The notes under the pieces were generated by a model, which saw only the letters and a list, made by a program, of their open reading frames with translations, was not told the DNA's origin and made no database searches. A program made the position numbers and the translations under genes. Positions 10,767-21,773 of a DNA stretch of 64,000 bases are shown one piece after another. The number at the start of each line of letters is the position of its first letter. Within the stretch, counting starts at the first letter, position 1. The stretch covers positions 62,001-126,000 of the forward strand of contig JAJNNX010000017.1 in NCBI GenBank assembly GCA_023159155.1. Reading direction: 5' to 3'. Origin of the DNA: Ustulina deusta (taxonomy: Eukaryota > Ascomycota > Sordariomycetes > Xylariales > Xylariaceae).

Positions 10767-12796
10767 ATGCCGAGCCACAAGCACCTGCATGTGCGACACG
10801 CGCGCCAGCATTGGGACAATTTTGTCCAGGGTGTTGAGAGCGCTGCCAACGAACTCAACCCTTTCAAAGATGCACCGCTCACTCTGCAAGAAAGATCCCC
10901 TGAAACTATATACAAGACCGTTTATACCACCATGTCGGCAACCTTTGATGGTCCTATCGCCGGTTATACGACGGTTGGAGTACCCGCAGATACGACCAAA
11001 AAGGCCAACTCTGGAGGCGATGTAACAGCTGCTTCAGCCAAGGAATCCCAGGAACCCAAGGAAACCTCAGCCCCTAAGGCCGATACAAGCGAAGCTACCG
11101 AGAGTCTCCCCGAATCCTTGACCCCCTCGAAGTCAATTAACCTCAATGGCGAATCAACACTCGCGTTAGCAAGCAGCACCACGTTGAAGCCGCAGACACA
11201 GTTTTCTTCCGGTGTTTCCACAACTGACTCGCTCAGCGCGACGGAAGCTGCCGCATCGTCTAGCTCTACCCCGTCCGCAAGCCCTTCGACCTCGGACACC
11301 AGCCCTGGAGTGAAGGCAGGTATTGCCATTGGAGTCTTGGGCGGTGTCTTTGCTATTGGGTTACTCGTCTTCTTGCTTTTCAGCAAGCGTAGAAAGCAGC
11401 TCGAACGACAGCGCGCACAGGATGATGAGAAGGTTAATGGACCCTTCGTGGGTGGTCGTACTGCGTCCATCCGCACCACGCGAACTAGTGCTACCGCACC
11501 CCGGCTTAGCTTGCGACCTCTCACCCAATTTAACCCAACTTTTAATGAGAGACGCTCGAGTAAGGGCGCTGGTCTAATGCTCGCTACTGCCGGCGCAAAC
11601 CAGCAGAGTGCGACCCGCGAGAAAGGAGGCAGCATGTGGGAACGCCCCTCGACAGCTCAGAGCAACAACTCTGAGAACCCTTTCAACGATACCGCACGCA
11701 CCCATTCCCCTGCTGGAAACGCGCCATCCGTCCCTCATGAACCAGCTAGTAACCCGTTTGATTCGCCCGAACATGTTGTCGGCATGGCCCAAACCACTGA
11801 TTTACCGGCAGCTTCACCACTGCCTGTCACAGCTGGAACCAGCAGTGCAGCCAGTGCGGCCGTTGCGGCCGGCGCTGCCGCTGCTATCACTGTTATCACT
11901 TCAGCCTCATTGACCCGAAAGGCGTCAACCCGCAAGGAAGCACCTGAACCTCTTGACCTCACCATGCCAGTCTCCCCTCCAAGCCCTACCGGTACCGAAT
12001 ATAGTATGAGTTCTGTCGCTCCTGGTCAATCTCCAGGTCCCTCGAAGAGCGCCGCAGCCATCGCCGAAGCTGGTGGTCCACCCTCATCGGCCGTTCATCG
12101 AGTTCAGTTGGATTTCAAACCCTCTATGGACGACGAGCTAGGACTTCAAGCCGGACACCTAGTGCGGATTCTCCATGAGTACGATGATGGTTGGGTAAGT
12201 GGAATCATTTGGAGAAAAAACTTGTCAAAACTGACTGGGTATAGGCGCTATGCATCCGTCTCGACCGCTCTCAACAAGGTGTTGTGCCTAGAACTTGTCT
12301 CTCTACCCGCCCTGTGAAGCCCCGCCCTGCCGGTGGTCCTCCAGGTTCTCGTAACGGTGGTCCTCCAGTCAATCCTAGTGGCCCACGTGGTCTTCGTGGC
12401 CCCCCTCGTGGTACTGGCTCGAATTACGCTCCTAACTATTCCCCCGGTTCTCCCCCTCAGGGTCGTCCAGAGTCTCCTATGAGACCCATGAATGGACGAC
12501 CCCAGTCTCCCGCTCAGATGCGTCCGTTCTCGCCAGCTGGAGGACGACCCATGAGCCCGCATACTGGTCGTCCGACCTCTCCAGCCGGTGGTCCTCCCAT
12601 GAGCCCTGGTCCCCGCGCTCAGTCTCCCGGACCACGTCAACAACGATCTCAGAGCCCCAACGGAATGAATCGACGGCACAGCCCTCCCGGCCCGAGCCCG
12701 ATGAACCCAAATAATGCTCCTCACTATCGCGGACCCCCGGGTCCACCACCTCAGGAACAAGTTGACCGAAAGCCGGTACCTGGTCAGGCATACTAG
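10767..12796 (+). CDS. Single-pass membrane protein with C-terminal SH3 domain (Fus1-like topology)
   Basis: Two exons, 10767-12194 and 12245-12796, with a canonical 50-bp intron (GTAAGT...ATAG) inside the SH3 domain; 659 residues. Residues 1-180 are Ser/Thr-rich with no clear cleaved signal peptide. Residues about 183-205 form one transmembrane helix (AGIAIGVLGGVFAIGLLVFLL) followed by basic SKRRKQLERQR, which places the C-terminus in the cytosol. An SH3 domain spans about 448-505 (VHRVQLDFKPSMDDELGL, then DDGW joined to ALCIRLD, then GVVPRTCL). The tail after it is very rich in Pro, Gly and Arg (PMSPHTGRPTSP-like repeats). This arrangement resembles yeast Fus1 and related fungal polarity proteins, but orthology is not established. 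The start at 10767 is the first ATG of the frame. Confidence 0.8.
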
Positions 12797-15609
12797 AAAC
12801 CCTGATGAAACTTGATGAATTTTGGAACGACAATTAGATCTTCTCGACACTCGCTTGCGACCTTTTAAATTTATTGGTCTTTTACTTTTGTATCATGTTG
12901 CATTTTGTTCACTTCGTCGTGGCACGACGTAGCCTATATGGCTCCCCAAAACTGGTATTCGAACATTGGTCAAGATCGATCGCAAGCACCAGTTGCGAAG
13001 TATTGTTCATGATTCGGTTGCGGGAATTCTTGTTGATAATTTTTAGTTTGGCTGTCGCCAAGGTACCGCCAAGTCTTTCGGTACGGTAGCAGCCAGTTTG
13101 GCATTCGTTGCTTAAAAATAGGAACCGATTTCCAAAACGTTCCGTTTTCTATAGAGGTTTGAGCAACGGTTGGCGTAAGACTTCAGGGTTGTCTGATGCT
13201 TGTGTGCTGGTCAAGGTCTTTTGGACCAGCTCCAGCCTTCATCGTTGCCAAGCTAATACCTCTCTCATTTTGCGAACCAGTCATGATGATGAGCCTGGTG
13301 GGTATTGCTGATTTGCCTAGGTGCAAAGGAATATGAGTGGACGGCTCATTGGTCTAGGAATTTACTGGTTGGACAAGGTCTCTGGGGGGGGGGACGTAGA
13401 GAGGATGGCCGCGTCTGAGGTTGAGGGGATGACTATATGCGAGACTTTTGGTTGCCTTCTTCCATGGCCAGCCATGAATGGCAGCCCTGGGGCGCCTCCT
13501 TTTTTTAGGTTGCATGATAGATGAATTGAGTGGTTGTCCAACAAAATCCTGAGTACGTATTTTACGTGATTCTAGCAATTACACCATTAAGTTGATAACT
13601 TTCAAAGCTCTTTATCTCAATGGCGACAGTCATTGAACCAATCCAAAGCTGGCCCTAGTCTCGCAATATCTACATATATGTATAAATCTACTGGATACGA
13701 TCTTTCACCTTAATCCTATGTAGGTATCTATATAGGTATCGATATATATTAATTGCCTCCCTTGATGGCACCACACAAACAACCTTTAAGATGACGCAAC
13801 ATCTTATGACGCGATCTTACATATAGCAATTAGTTACACCACATGTCCTGGACGGGTGATTTGTAGGATAGATTACACCAGCCCAACTGATTATGTTTAC
13901 GATATCTCGAACAGCTAGAGTAGAGACTGACAACCCGTCAGCAGACAACCTAGTGCTTCCTTTAATCTGTTCATGGCGCTTAGATATAGCTGTCATATAG
14001 GGTGGTGATCCGGACTTGGTCAGTCTGGCGTACTTCTCTTCGTTCTTCAGTTGGATTTAACCTTCCTAGTCATATATCCGGCAGGTGGGAGTCAAAGAAA
14101 CCGTATGATGCGAACCTAGCCGGGTATGGCAGTTTGTAACCTGCCTAGATAGTTGTGGTCCTTGATGATTCGGCAATGGATATTCGTCTTCGGAAAGCTG
14201 AGCAAACGGTATTTGAATAGTAGGGATCGTGCGAATCATTTCTTGTTCGTATCGCGGCCTCTTTAAACTCGATTGGCTGTACGGGGATTTGGAGTAAGAC
14301 CGGCGCTTCCATTCCGACTGCCTGGAATAAACCATCTTCTTTGCCGAGTGTTAAGCATCGGGCCTCCGAAAGCAACACGAGACTCCAACAGTACAAGATT
14401 CTGTGGTCCGTGGCACTACTTCTCACGACGTTCTCTGTAACATATCTCACCAGGCTCATCACGGAAGAAGAGTTAGAACCGTTGGGGTTGTAAGTAAGGG
14501 CATCCCAAGCCCAGCCGAGTAGACTCAGGCGCCAATTCAAAATATGGCTCCTTTGATAGTACACACGCACGCCTCACATAAGAACATCTAGACTGTCCTC
14601 ACGACGGCCGGGGTATACTACTGGGCAGTCGCGAAGGAACCGGCCGGGATTAGCAAGCCCGAAGTCTTAAAGGCGGGGAATCGGGGCTATTCCCCCGACG
14701 TCTTCGTATTATTCCGTGCAGAGGTGCCTGGCGACGGCCCGGCTCCGGTACATTTCCGGCGATACTAAGACGCAATGCCATTAACGCAACCGGCATATGG
14801 GAGTTGAGTCTGTAGCCGACATGGACGACAACTATTGCAATATATGTAATTGGCTACTCGGACCACGCAGAAGCTAGCGCATCCCCCGAAGCGGAGTGTG
14901 ATTGTGGCGTTTTTTGCGCCTTAGTAAGGCCAAAGATGTGTTCACGGAGAACCCGCATAAGGTTGCATGCACCCAGGTCGGTAGAGGTCGTCAAAACGAG
15001 TCTACGTTGATCAGAAAAGCGCAACAGATAACCGCTAGATATTTCTCGGCGTAACGGTCCAAGAAGATAAATGCGTCGCGGGCTTTAATTAGCGGGCAGC
15101 AATATCGAGGTGCTTGTCGAACACGAATGCATTACCATGACGTATCGTGAAGAAGGTTACCTCAGGTTCGGCTGATTGGTGGAACGAACCCTCTGCGAAA
15201 TTGCAGCTGAGCTCGTTCCGATATTTATTGAGCTTTTGGACTATCTATTGAACTACTTGGACTAAATTAGTTAGATCTCGGTAGCTCATCTGGCGGTCCC
15301 ATCGAATCTAGACCTATGGAATGGGCTGAAGATGCATCGCAACCCCTCATACCAGGCGTTAATGTACGCACTGACGCACTGCCTCACTCAGTCACGGAGA
15401 TAATCAGATGGGATTATCTTCTAACATTGGCCCGTAGCGAAGAACTACGTTCTCTCCCCATCTACTGCCCTTGGGATTGTAATCTAGTTGAAGAATGAGC
15501 TATTTTTTACGTGCATGACTTCATTTATCTTTCTTAAGAAGCGACCGGTTTCTGATTATATAAGTCTCCTCTCGTTGCCCGACACTATAGGAATAAGGTC
15601 GTTCCCGCG
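12797..15609. other. Intergenic region, possibly with old gene remnants
   Basis: About 2.8 kb. It includes a 10-nt G run at 13384-13393 and AT-rich microsatellite-like TATATA stretches near 13670-13750. A minus-strand frame at 14145-14570 (141 codons) has no recognisable domain. I cannot support a gene. Confidence 0.45.
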
Positions 15610-16556
15610 ATGAGTGATACCAAGCTCTCATCACGATATGAGATCCGCCCTCTAGAACTCGAACACCTAGAATGGGCGAAAGCCGTCTTCGCACATAGCT
15701 TTGTATGAAAAAGCCCTCGATGCCAAGCTTGATAAGAGCCTATAACATCTTCCCGTTGATGAGGATACTTCATCCGCTTCCCGCGTCCGCTCAGCCGAAG
15801 CGTGTTGCCAGAGCTAGACAGGTGCTAACTACCATGTATGTCAAAAAGGTATTCGGCTCACCAATATGGCGTAACCTCTACCCCTTAAACAGGACGGCCA
15901 GATTCTACGGCCTATACCAAGCAAGCGACTACTTGATAAAATACCAGATCTCGTCCGGTCTATCCCTAGGCATCTTCGACACGGGATACGAATTCAAAAA
16001 CCCGGAATCGGCCGCCTCAGGCGGGCATTTATACTTCGACTTCAGCGACCCGAACGTCGGCGAGGACGAACTATTACACCAGATGGACACCCCGCTCGTC
16101 AGCATAGCGTGCGCCTTCGACGCCTTCTACGTCATGGACAACAGACGCGTGGCCCCCGTAACGGGGCGTCTGCCGGCGTCCGCGAGCTTCCACGCGGCGC
16201 TCGCGGAGCGCCATGATCCCCGGGAGACGTGGCCACCACCGACGGGGCCGGGCCAGGTCCTGCAGCGCATGGGCACGGCCACGCGGGCGGATGCCGAGGG
16301 AATCGGGTTCATGAAGACTATGGCGCACTATATGATGCGGCGGGCTGCGGAGACGGGGTTCCGCAGGATCCAGATCGAGTGCTTCCACGACGCCGTCACG
16401 GCCGTGTGGACGAATCCGCCCGTGCCGTTCAAGGGGAGCGTGGCCGGCGAGGTGAACACGTATACGCTTGACGAGACGGACGAGGACGGCAGGCGGAGAT
16501 TTCCGTATCGGCCTGTTAAGCAGAGGTTGACGAAGGTCTATGTCACGCTTAGGTAG
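15610..16556 (+). CDS. GNAT-like N-acetyltransferase-fold protein of unknown substrate
   Basis: Two exons, 15610-15702 and 15849-16556, giving 266 residues. The start is chosen because MSDTKLSSRYEIRPLELEHLEWAKAV matches the typical beginning of this fungal family. The 146-bp intron joins AHSF to VFGSPIWRNLYP, which reads smoothly across the junction. Other conserved-looking pieces are DYLIKYQISSGLSLGIFDTGYEFK, GPGQVLQRMGTATRADAEGIGFMKTMA (the position of the acetyl-CoA-binding loop) and GFRRIQIECFHDAVTAVW. Related fungal proteins are annotated as GNAT-superfamily; no substrate is known. The second half is markedly GC-richer than the first. Confidence 0.72.
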
Positions 16557-16923
16557 CTAGGAAGTCATGATCTATACTTAATTCGTATATCTTCTTCGAT
16601 GACGTGGCTGACATTTTTCCCCGTCAAGGGTTTGGTTCAGGATTTATTATGGCAATTTGGTTGTACATGTGCTTTCTTTCCAAGGGGGGTTAGTTGGGGC
16701 ACAACTGGCTTCGGTTGTTTGATCAATTGGCGTGACGAGCAATGATGGAATTATCAAACCCATACAAGGGCTGGCTAGTGCACGTCCCGAACCTTTTGAA
16801 GTCGGAAATTTGTAGTCATATTAAATTCGTAACCCTTGCTATATAATATCAACATAACAGTATACAGCCATGCCCACCAGTATCCCAACTTACGAGGGCA
16901 GGAAGCAAGCATACCGCCGTGCC
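16557..16923. other. Convergent 3' intergenic region
   Basis: This 367-bp gap lies between the 3' ends of the plus-strand GNAT-like gene and the minus-strand GH28 gene. It must hold both polyadenylation regions. I see no other feature. Confidence 0.5.
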
Positions 16924-18744
16924 TTAAAAAGACGGGCTCACAGTCGCCAAGGGAACAGAGCACGTGTTCGAGAGCGCAGCAATAGCCACGGTGCTATTGG
17001 AGCTGACACAGTGGATTCCAGTGTCGCCCTTGACACCATCGCATATGATGACGGGGTCTCCCTCACACGGGGACGTGATGGTAAAGTTCTCTGTTATAAC
17101 ACTGGAGTCAATAATGTCCACTTATAGTAAGAATTACTCGGGGTTTCGGGAGCATGCAGGAGTAGCAGGAGCAGAAAATGCTCGTTAAGGTAATTTAGGG
17201 CTCTGAGGCATGCCAAAAGGGGGAATAAAAGACTCCAGGGGACTAACTGAAGGTGATATTCTCGCATACGGCGTCGGGGTTCGTCGAGCACGTCATGCTG
17301 GCGACGGCGAGACCATATTTCCCGCTCGTGTATCCCGAAAAGTTCTCGAAGGTGATGTTCGTGATGTTCATCATCGACGGATACTCGGCGCAAGTCTCGG
17401 CATCGATCTAAGAGATGACTCAGTTAGCCTTGATAAAAAGCCCGCTGGGGTGGGTGACAAGAGAGATAAAGGTCGTCTTACATTGAAGTAGCATGAGTCG
17501 ATAAAGGCAGAGTACTCGTTATTCGCTTGGTAAAAGTTTCTGAAGGTCACGTTGTCCTGCACCTAGTCAATGACCGTGTCGCACTCACAGGGGTATAGAA
17601 TGAGACCTACGATGAAACCATATCCAACGTCTGGGCCGGCCCAAGTCTTAAGCCGGGCGCCATCTACAACAGACTAGAGTCAGTGATCGCCATCTAGAGT
17701 AGCGACGAGGGTAGTAGGTGTGATGAACAAACGGGAAAGAGGTCCGAATAAGTTGATTTACCCCCTAGAATTCGCTAAACGAGGGGAAATAAGTGCTCCT
17801 GGTGATGACTTACGTTGACCATTGAGCATCCAAACATTCTCAATGACAACATCCTTAACGAAACTCATCTCTCCTGTGTATTGGCCGAGAGAGCCCATGG
17901 ACTGGCCGTGAGTTCCGTTGCAGTACATCGTATCCACGTGCACATTGGAAGCATTAGATTTCGGCGAGAAGCAGTCGTCCCCAATATTAACCCACGTTCG
18001 CTTGACGGTGAGGTCTTCGACGTTAAGCGAGTCGAAGAAGTCGGTGTTCTTAGGCAGCGATGAAGCATTGTTAGACTCGGCCGTGACTACGACGTCGGAG
18101 AACGAGATACCCTTAGACGTCACGATGAAGTTGGTCCAGCAGGGTGAGTCCTTCTCGTGGATGCCTTCCATTTCGAAGTTTGTGGCGTTCTCGGCATAGA
18201 ACAGAATCGGCCGAAGATAGTCATTGTCTGGATCTAGAATTTCTAGACCAGCGAACTCGTTCCACCAGCGCTGCCCATTGCCGTTGAGAACGCCCTCACC
18301 GTAGATCTTGATGTCCTTGCCGCCCCATTTCCAGAACATTATGCTGTTTTGGAAAGGGTGTTTGAACGCATTGGCTTGCCAGTATGGAGTGTCGTTGGTA
18401 AACTTGACCTCTCCGTCCCAATGCACTTGAACGTCATCGAGAAAAGTCAGATCAAGGGGCTTGCCAATGACGAATAGCTCGGTCTTCGGCAGATATAGGG
18501 TACCGCCGTGGTTTGCCTTTTTCAGGCCAGCCTTGAACTCATCAGAGACATCATCGGTGTCGTTTCTTGACGACCGAATCTTGACGATTTGTCGGTGGCC
18601 ATTGTGGTTCTCCCTCTTTGCCTTGTATGGATGCTTCTGTCGAAACTCTTCGATGCTTCGCGGCATGTTAGCCAGCAGCTCGGCGTGACTGGCAATCACA
18701 CCGGCTATAGCCGAGAGGAGCGTAAAGAAACTCGAAGAACGCAT
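16924..18744 (-). CDS. Secreted exopolygalacturonase (glycoside hydrolase family 28)
   Basis: Five exons: 18744-17814, 17663-17611, 17556-17482, 17407-17248 and 17090-16924, giving 461 residues. A signal peptide covers about residues 1-19 (MRSSSFFTLLSAIAGVIASH). GH28 signatures are present in order: N233-T-D235 in KNTDFFDSL, the catalytic pair D256-D257 in NIGDDCFSPKSN, H279-G280 in CNGTHGQSMGS, and R314-L-K316 in GARLKTWAGP. The family is a right-handed beta-helix hydrolysing galacturonan outside the cell. The GTHGQSMGSLGQY form and the long N-terminus favour an exo-acting polygalacturonase. Many Asn-X-Ser/Thr sites fit a secreted glycoprotein. Introns 1 (17813-17664) and 4 (17247-17091) belong to the introner-like family described separately; introns 2 and 3 are ordinary short introns. 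Confidence 0.9.
17091..17247 (-). repeat. Introner-like element copy 2 (intron 4 of GH28 gene)
   Basis: This is a 157-bp intron, GTTAGT...AACAG, in phase 1. The donor-proximal block GTTAGTCCCCTGGAGTCTTT is nearly identical to copy 3. CTGGAGTC near the donor (17238-17231) is complementary to GACTCCAG near the acceptor (17109-17102). The internal 17-mer CTCCTGCATGCTCCCGA (17162-17146) is identical in copy 3. Confidence 0.85.
17664..17813 (-). repeat. Introner-like element copy 4, diverged (intron 1 of GH28 gene)
   Basis: This is a 150-bp intron, GTAAGT...TGTAG, in phase 1. Near the donor it reads CCAGGAGCACTTATTTCCCC and then TTTAGCGAATTCTAGG. This aligns with copy 3 (CCTGGAGTCTTTTCTATCCCC, then TTTTAGCAATTTTTGG). 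Near the acceptor it has CACTGACTCTAGT against the family's TACTGACTCCAGT. The inverted arms are degenerate. I read it as an older member of the same family. Confidence 0.55.
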
Positions 18745-19823
18745 ATTGACTGACTACACTCTCGACGAGTGCGTGTGAGAACCAGAAGGCTGGGGAGACT
18801 CCAAGACCTCAATCAGGGAAGCGGGTCGACATCTTTTATTCCTGCCCTCCACCAGAGCTTGGGACCCCAAATTTCATAATTGCCCAATTCGAGACCCCTC
18901 AGGGTCCCAAGACGCAGGGGGTGGGGTGGGATATTCAAGCGTGCACAAAGAACTTAACATGTTGCAACGCTTCCCACCCATCAAACCGCGTGCGGCTCAC
19001 GGGTGCTTGAACCTGGTAAATGGCTAAATTAAAATAAGAGCTCCGCGAGGCTTCCTCTTACCTAGTTAAGCTCAGACTGCAGAAGTGATTGGTTTCTTCA
19101 ACGGAGACCAGGCTATGATTGATGGAAGTTCTATCCATAAACAGAATGGAACACCAATTTCTCCGCAATGCAATGAGTCCCAATCTCCGCATTTCCCCAA
19201 CCTTCTACCCACAGCCATAGACTCGGGACTCGACGGCTATTGGTGAGTAGTCGGCACATGTACCGAGATCTTTTCTTACAAGAAGAACGTCGTCTTCTTG
19301 GGCATCGCCATACTAGGATAACTGCTTATGGCTATTCTAACTACGATTTGACAAGGTTTAAATGATCGACTCTATTATGTTTTGCAGCCGAAGAAAGGGA
19401 CACTGCTACGTGAGACAGTATGCTATTGAATTGTCCTGGAGCTTTGAATGTTGTAACTTGTGTTGAAAATAGACTTCTAGAACTGAGAGACCGGGAATGA
19501 TAATTAACATTGATCAGTTGTAGACTAGATAATATAAGTATATCATTTAGTTATATAATATCCTATAATAAAAATACTTCCAACACAAGGCGAATGAGCG
19601 CTAGAAAAAAATGATGTAATGGAGAAAGCATTCTTGTATCCATGGCTTCCTTGAGTAGATCTTCAACCCGCACTTCTATCCTACTTAGCGATGAGACTCC
19701 TAAGGAATCGTTATGAGGTAATTTGCAAACAACATAAATAGGGAAAAATCTCAACGCACTAGATACCAGTAGCCCTAACGGAAAGAATGGCGGACAAGAT
19801 GCTAGCTAACCCGCACCATCCCC
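18745..19823. other. Intergenic region (GH28 promoter side)
   Basis: This 1.1-kb stretch holds the upstream region of the minus-strand GH28 gene and the 3' flank of the enoyl-CoA hydratase gene. About 19500-19760 is AT-rich. No gene or clear regulatory site is supported. Confidence 0.45.
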
Positions 19824-21110
19824 CTACAGCTTACTATCCTTCCAAGCCGGCTTCCTCCTCTCACTAAAGCTCCTGATGCCCTCAACAAAGTTCTCTCCCT
19901 CCTCAATCCTCGCATACCAGCCTTTCGTAATGAGATCAGTCCCCTGCTGGGGACCAACGCCCTCCCAGCCTAACTTCAGCCCTTCGCGCGAGACGATGAC
20001 AGCATCGGGGCTGTTCCCCGCGATCCTAGCAGCCCATTTCAACGCGGCGGCGACGACATCCTCCCCATCTTTCGTGACCTCGTTGACGAGGCCCCAGCCT
20101 AACATCTCCGTGGCCGAGTAACTCTTCCCAGCGAGCGCCATCTCAGAAGCGCGCTGGCGGCCCACGGAGCGCACGAGACGCGGCAACGCGCCCGCCAGCG
20201 CGATCACGCCGATCGTCACCTCCGGGAGGCCGAAGGTCGCCTTCTCTGTCGCGATCACCACTACATACATACATACATACATATACCGTCAGTTATTGTC
20301 ATTTCCAACGGTGAGGTCCCAAGCCGTTTCAAAAGCATGAATCTGTTCCGAAAAGAAGAACCCTTGTGGTCAAAAAGTCATGAGGGGGAAATGAGAAGAC
20401 GGAAAAAAAAAAAAAAAAAGAAAGAAAAGAAGAAAGGAATTGGAGAGAATCACTTACAGTCGCAGTTAATCGCCATCTCCATCCCGCCACCAAAGCAGAC
20501 GCCGTTGACAGCTGCGACGACAGGCTTCTTTCCTCCGCGATTACTCAGGCCGCCGAATCCGCCGGGCGGCATGCGACTGCTATTAAACCCCCCAAAAAAT
20601 CCAGAAAGTCAGCGTGATTGCCGTAATTTCAGTTAAACAAACAATGACCACAAAAAACATGTTTTTTTTTTCTTTTTCTTCTTCTTCTTCTTCCTTTGGC
20701 AGGAATCAGAACCCCCCCCACCCCCCCCCCCCCCCTCCTCAATTAGACGACTCGTGTTCCCGAAAGGTGTCGGTTACAAAAGGTACATGAGAGAGTGATA
20801 CTCACCTCGACGTGTTGTCGCGCGACGCAGACGGCGCCTTATTGCTCTCGTTCCATTCCTTGAGGTCCTGGCCCGCGCAGAAGGCACGTCCCGAGCCCGT
20901 GATGACGGCACATCGGAGAGACGGCTCGCCATCGTACCACGTCCACAGGTTGTCGAGCGCGAAATGCTGCGGTCGGGGGATGGCGTTGAGCTGTGTTGGG
21001 CGGTTGAGGGTGACGAGGAGGATGTGCTGTACAGGGAAGGTGACGACGACGTTTGGGACGGGAGGAGGTGGCGAAGAAAGCGTGGGTGGCAGATGTGATG
21101 GCGCGGCCAT
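19824..21110 (-). CDS. Peroxisomal enoyl-CoA hydratase/isomerase family protein
   Basis: Three exons: 21110-20806, 20576-20458 and 20260-19824, giving 286 residues. The crotonase fold is shown by VTLNRPTQLNAI, the first oxyanion-hole block GRAFCAGQDLKEW (about 75-87), the second block NGVCFGGGMEMAINCDLVIATEKATFGLPEV (about 126-156, spanning the second intron), and GLVNEV. Glu155 in GLPEV is a likely catalytic acid. Crotonases hydrate trans-2-enoyl-CoA or isomerise double bonds in fatty-acid beta-oxidation. The protein ends in Ser-Lys-Leu, the canonical PTS1 signal, so it probably works in the peroxisome. Intron 1 (229 bp) carries pyrimidine and poly-C tracts. Intron 2 (197 bp) carries an A-run and a CATA tetranucleotide repeat. 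Both junctions restore conserved sequence. Confidence 0.9.
20261..20284. repeat. CATA tetranucleotide microsatellite
   Basis: About five tandem copies of a CATA-type unit, inside intron 2 of the enoyl-CoA hydratase gene next to the acceptor. Confidence 0.8.
20403..20419. repeat. A-run in an intron
   Basis: A near-uninterrupted adenine run followed by AAG-rich sequence in intron 2 of the enoyl-CoA hydratase gene, near its donor. Confidence 0.75.
20657..20735. repeat. Pyrimidine tract with poly-C run in an intron
   Basis: A T-run, then CTT repeats and a long C-run, in intron 1 of the enoyl-CoA hydratase gene. Read in the gene's direction it is a purine tract, so it is not a splice-site polypyrimidine tract. 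Runs this long are also prone to sequencing error. Confidence 0.75.
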
Positions 21111-21773
21111 GATATATCTGTGCTTGATAATATTACTATGTAGAGCGACGTGGGTGAACTTCCCCAAACAAATGATGTTGAATAGGAATAGGGGAATTTT
21201 AGCTCATATAAACTCGCTTAGCTTGACGATTGTTGTGCGTTTCTTTACTTCGACAACAAAACGATCCTGAAGTCAAATAGGTGTTTTGGATGTTTTAGCA
21301 TCACGATGGATATGAGAACCTTATATATCAAGATGTCATGGTAGTATGCTGTACCAGGGATGAAGGATGCTGTGGGGCTGGCCTGGAACCGCCTACCTCG
21401 GTACTTGAGCCGAGCCGGCTGACAAGGTCATTACACCAACACACAAGGCTCAACACGTTGTCAGCATAGTCATAAGATAATCTAATCGAAATTTACCGTT
21501 TCTGTTTTCATTGTGATGAAGGCCCATCTTTCTCGTGATGGACTAGTCCGACTCTCATATTAAATCTCTGGTTCCTATCTGATATATGGTTATGGTGCAT
21601 TATCCTCATTAACTGCAGTAGTTAGAAGTCTACTGCTTTATCTTGGGGCAAAATGAGTCTCGCCGCTAGTACACGTCTTCGTGATTAGAACGAGGAGAGC
21701 TACAATCCTCTCCTAATCGGGAAACCATACAGCTATTGTTACAATTCGACTCCTTTCAGTGGCCCACTCACGA
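21111..21773. other. Intergenic region
   Basis: 663 bp between the start of the enoyl-CoA hydratase gene and the 3' end of the RBM25-like gene. It contains the promoter of the former. I see no gene in it. Confidence 0.45.

Noticed and set aside
14145..14570. 141-codon minus-strand ORF, possible transcription-factor remnant
   Set aside because: No motif such as Zn2Cys6 or another known domain could be seen, and flanking frames are broken.
16074..16471. Antisense and shifted ORFs across the GNAT-like gene
   Set aside because: GC-rich coding DNA creates them; the plus-strand frame has conserved motifs and they do not.
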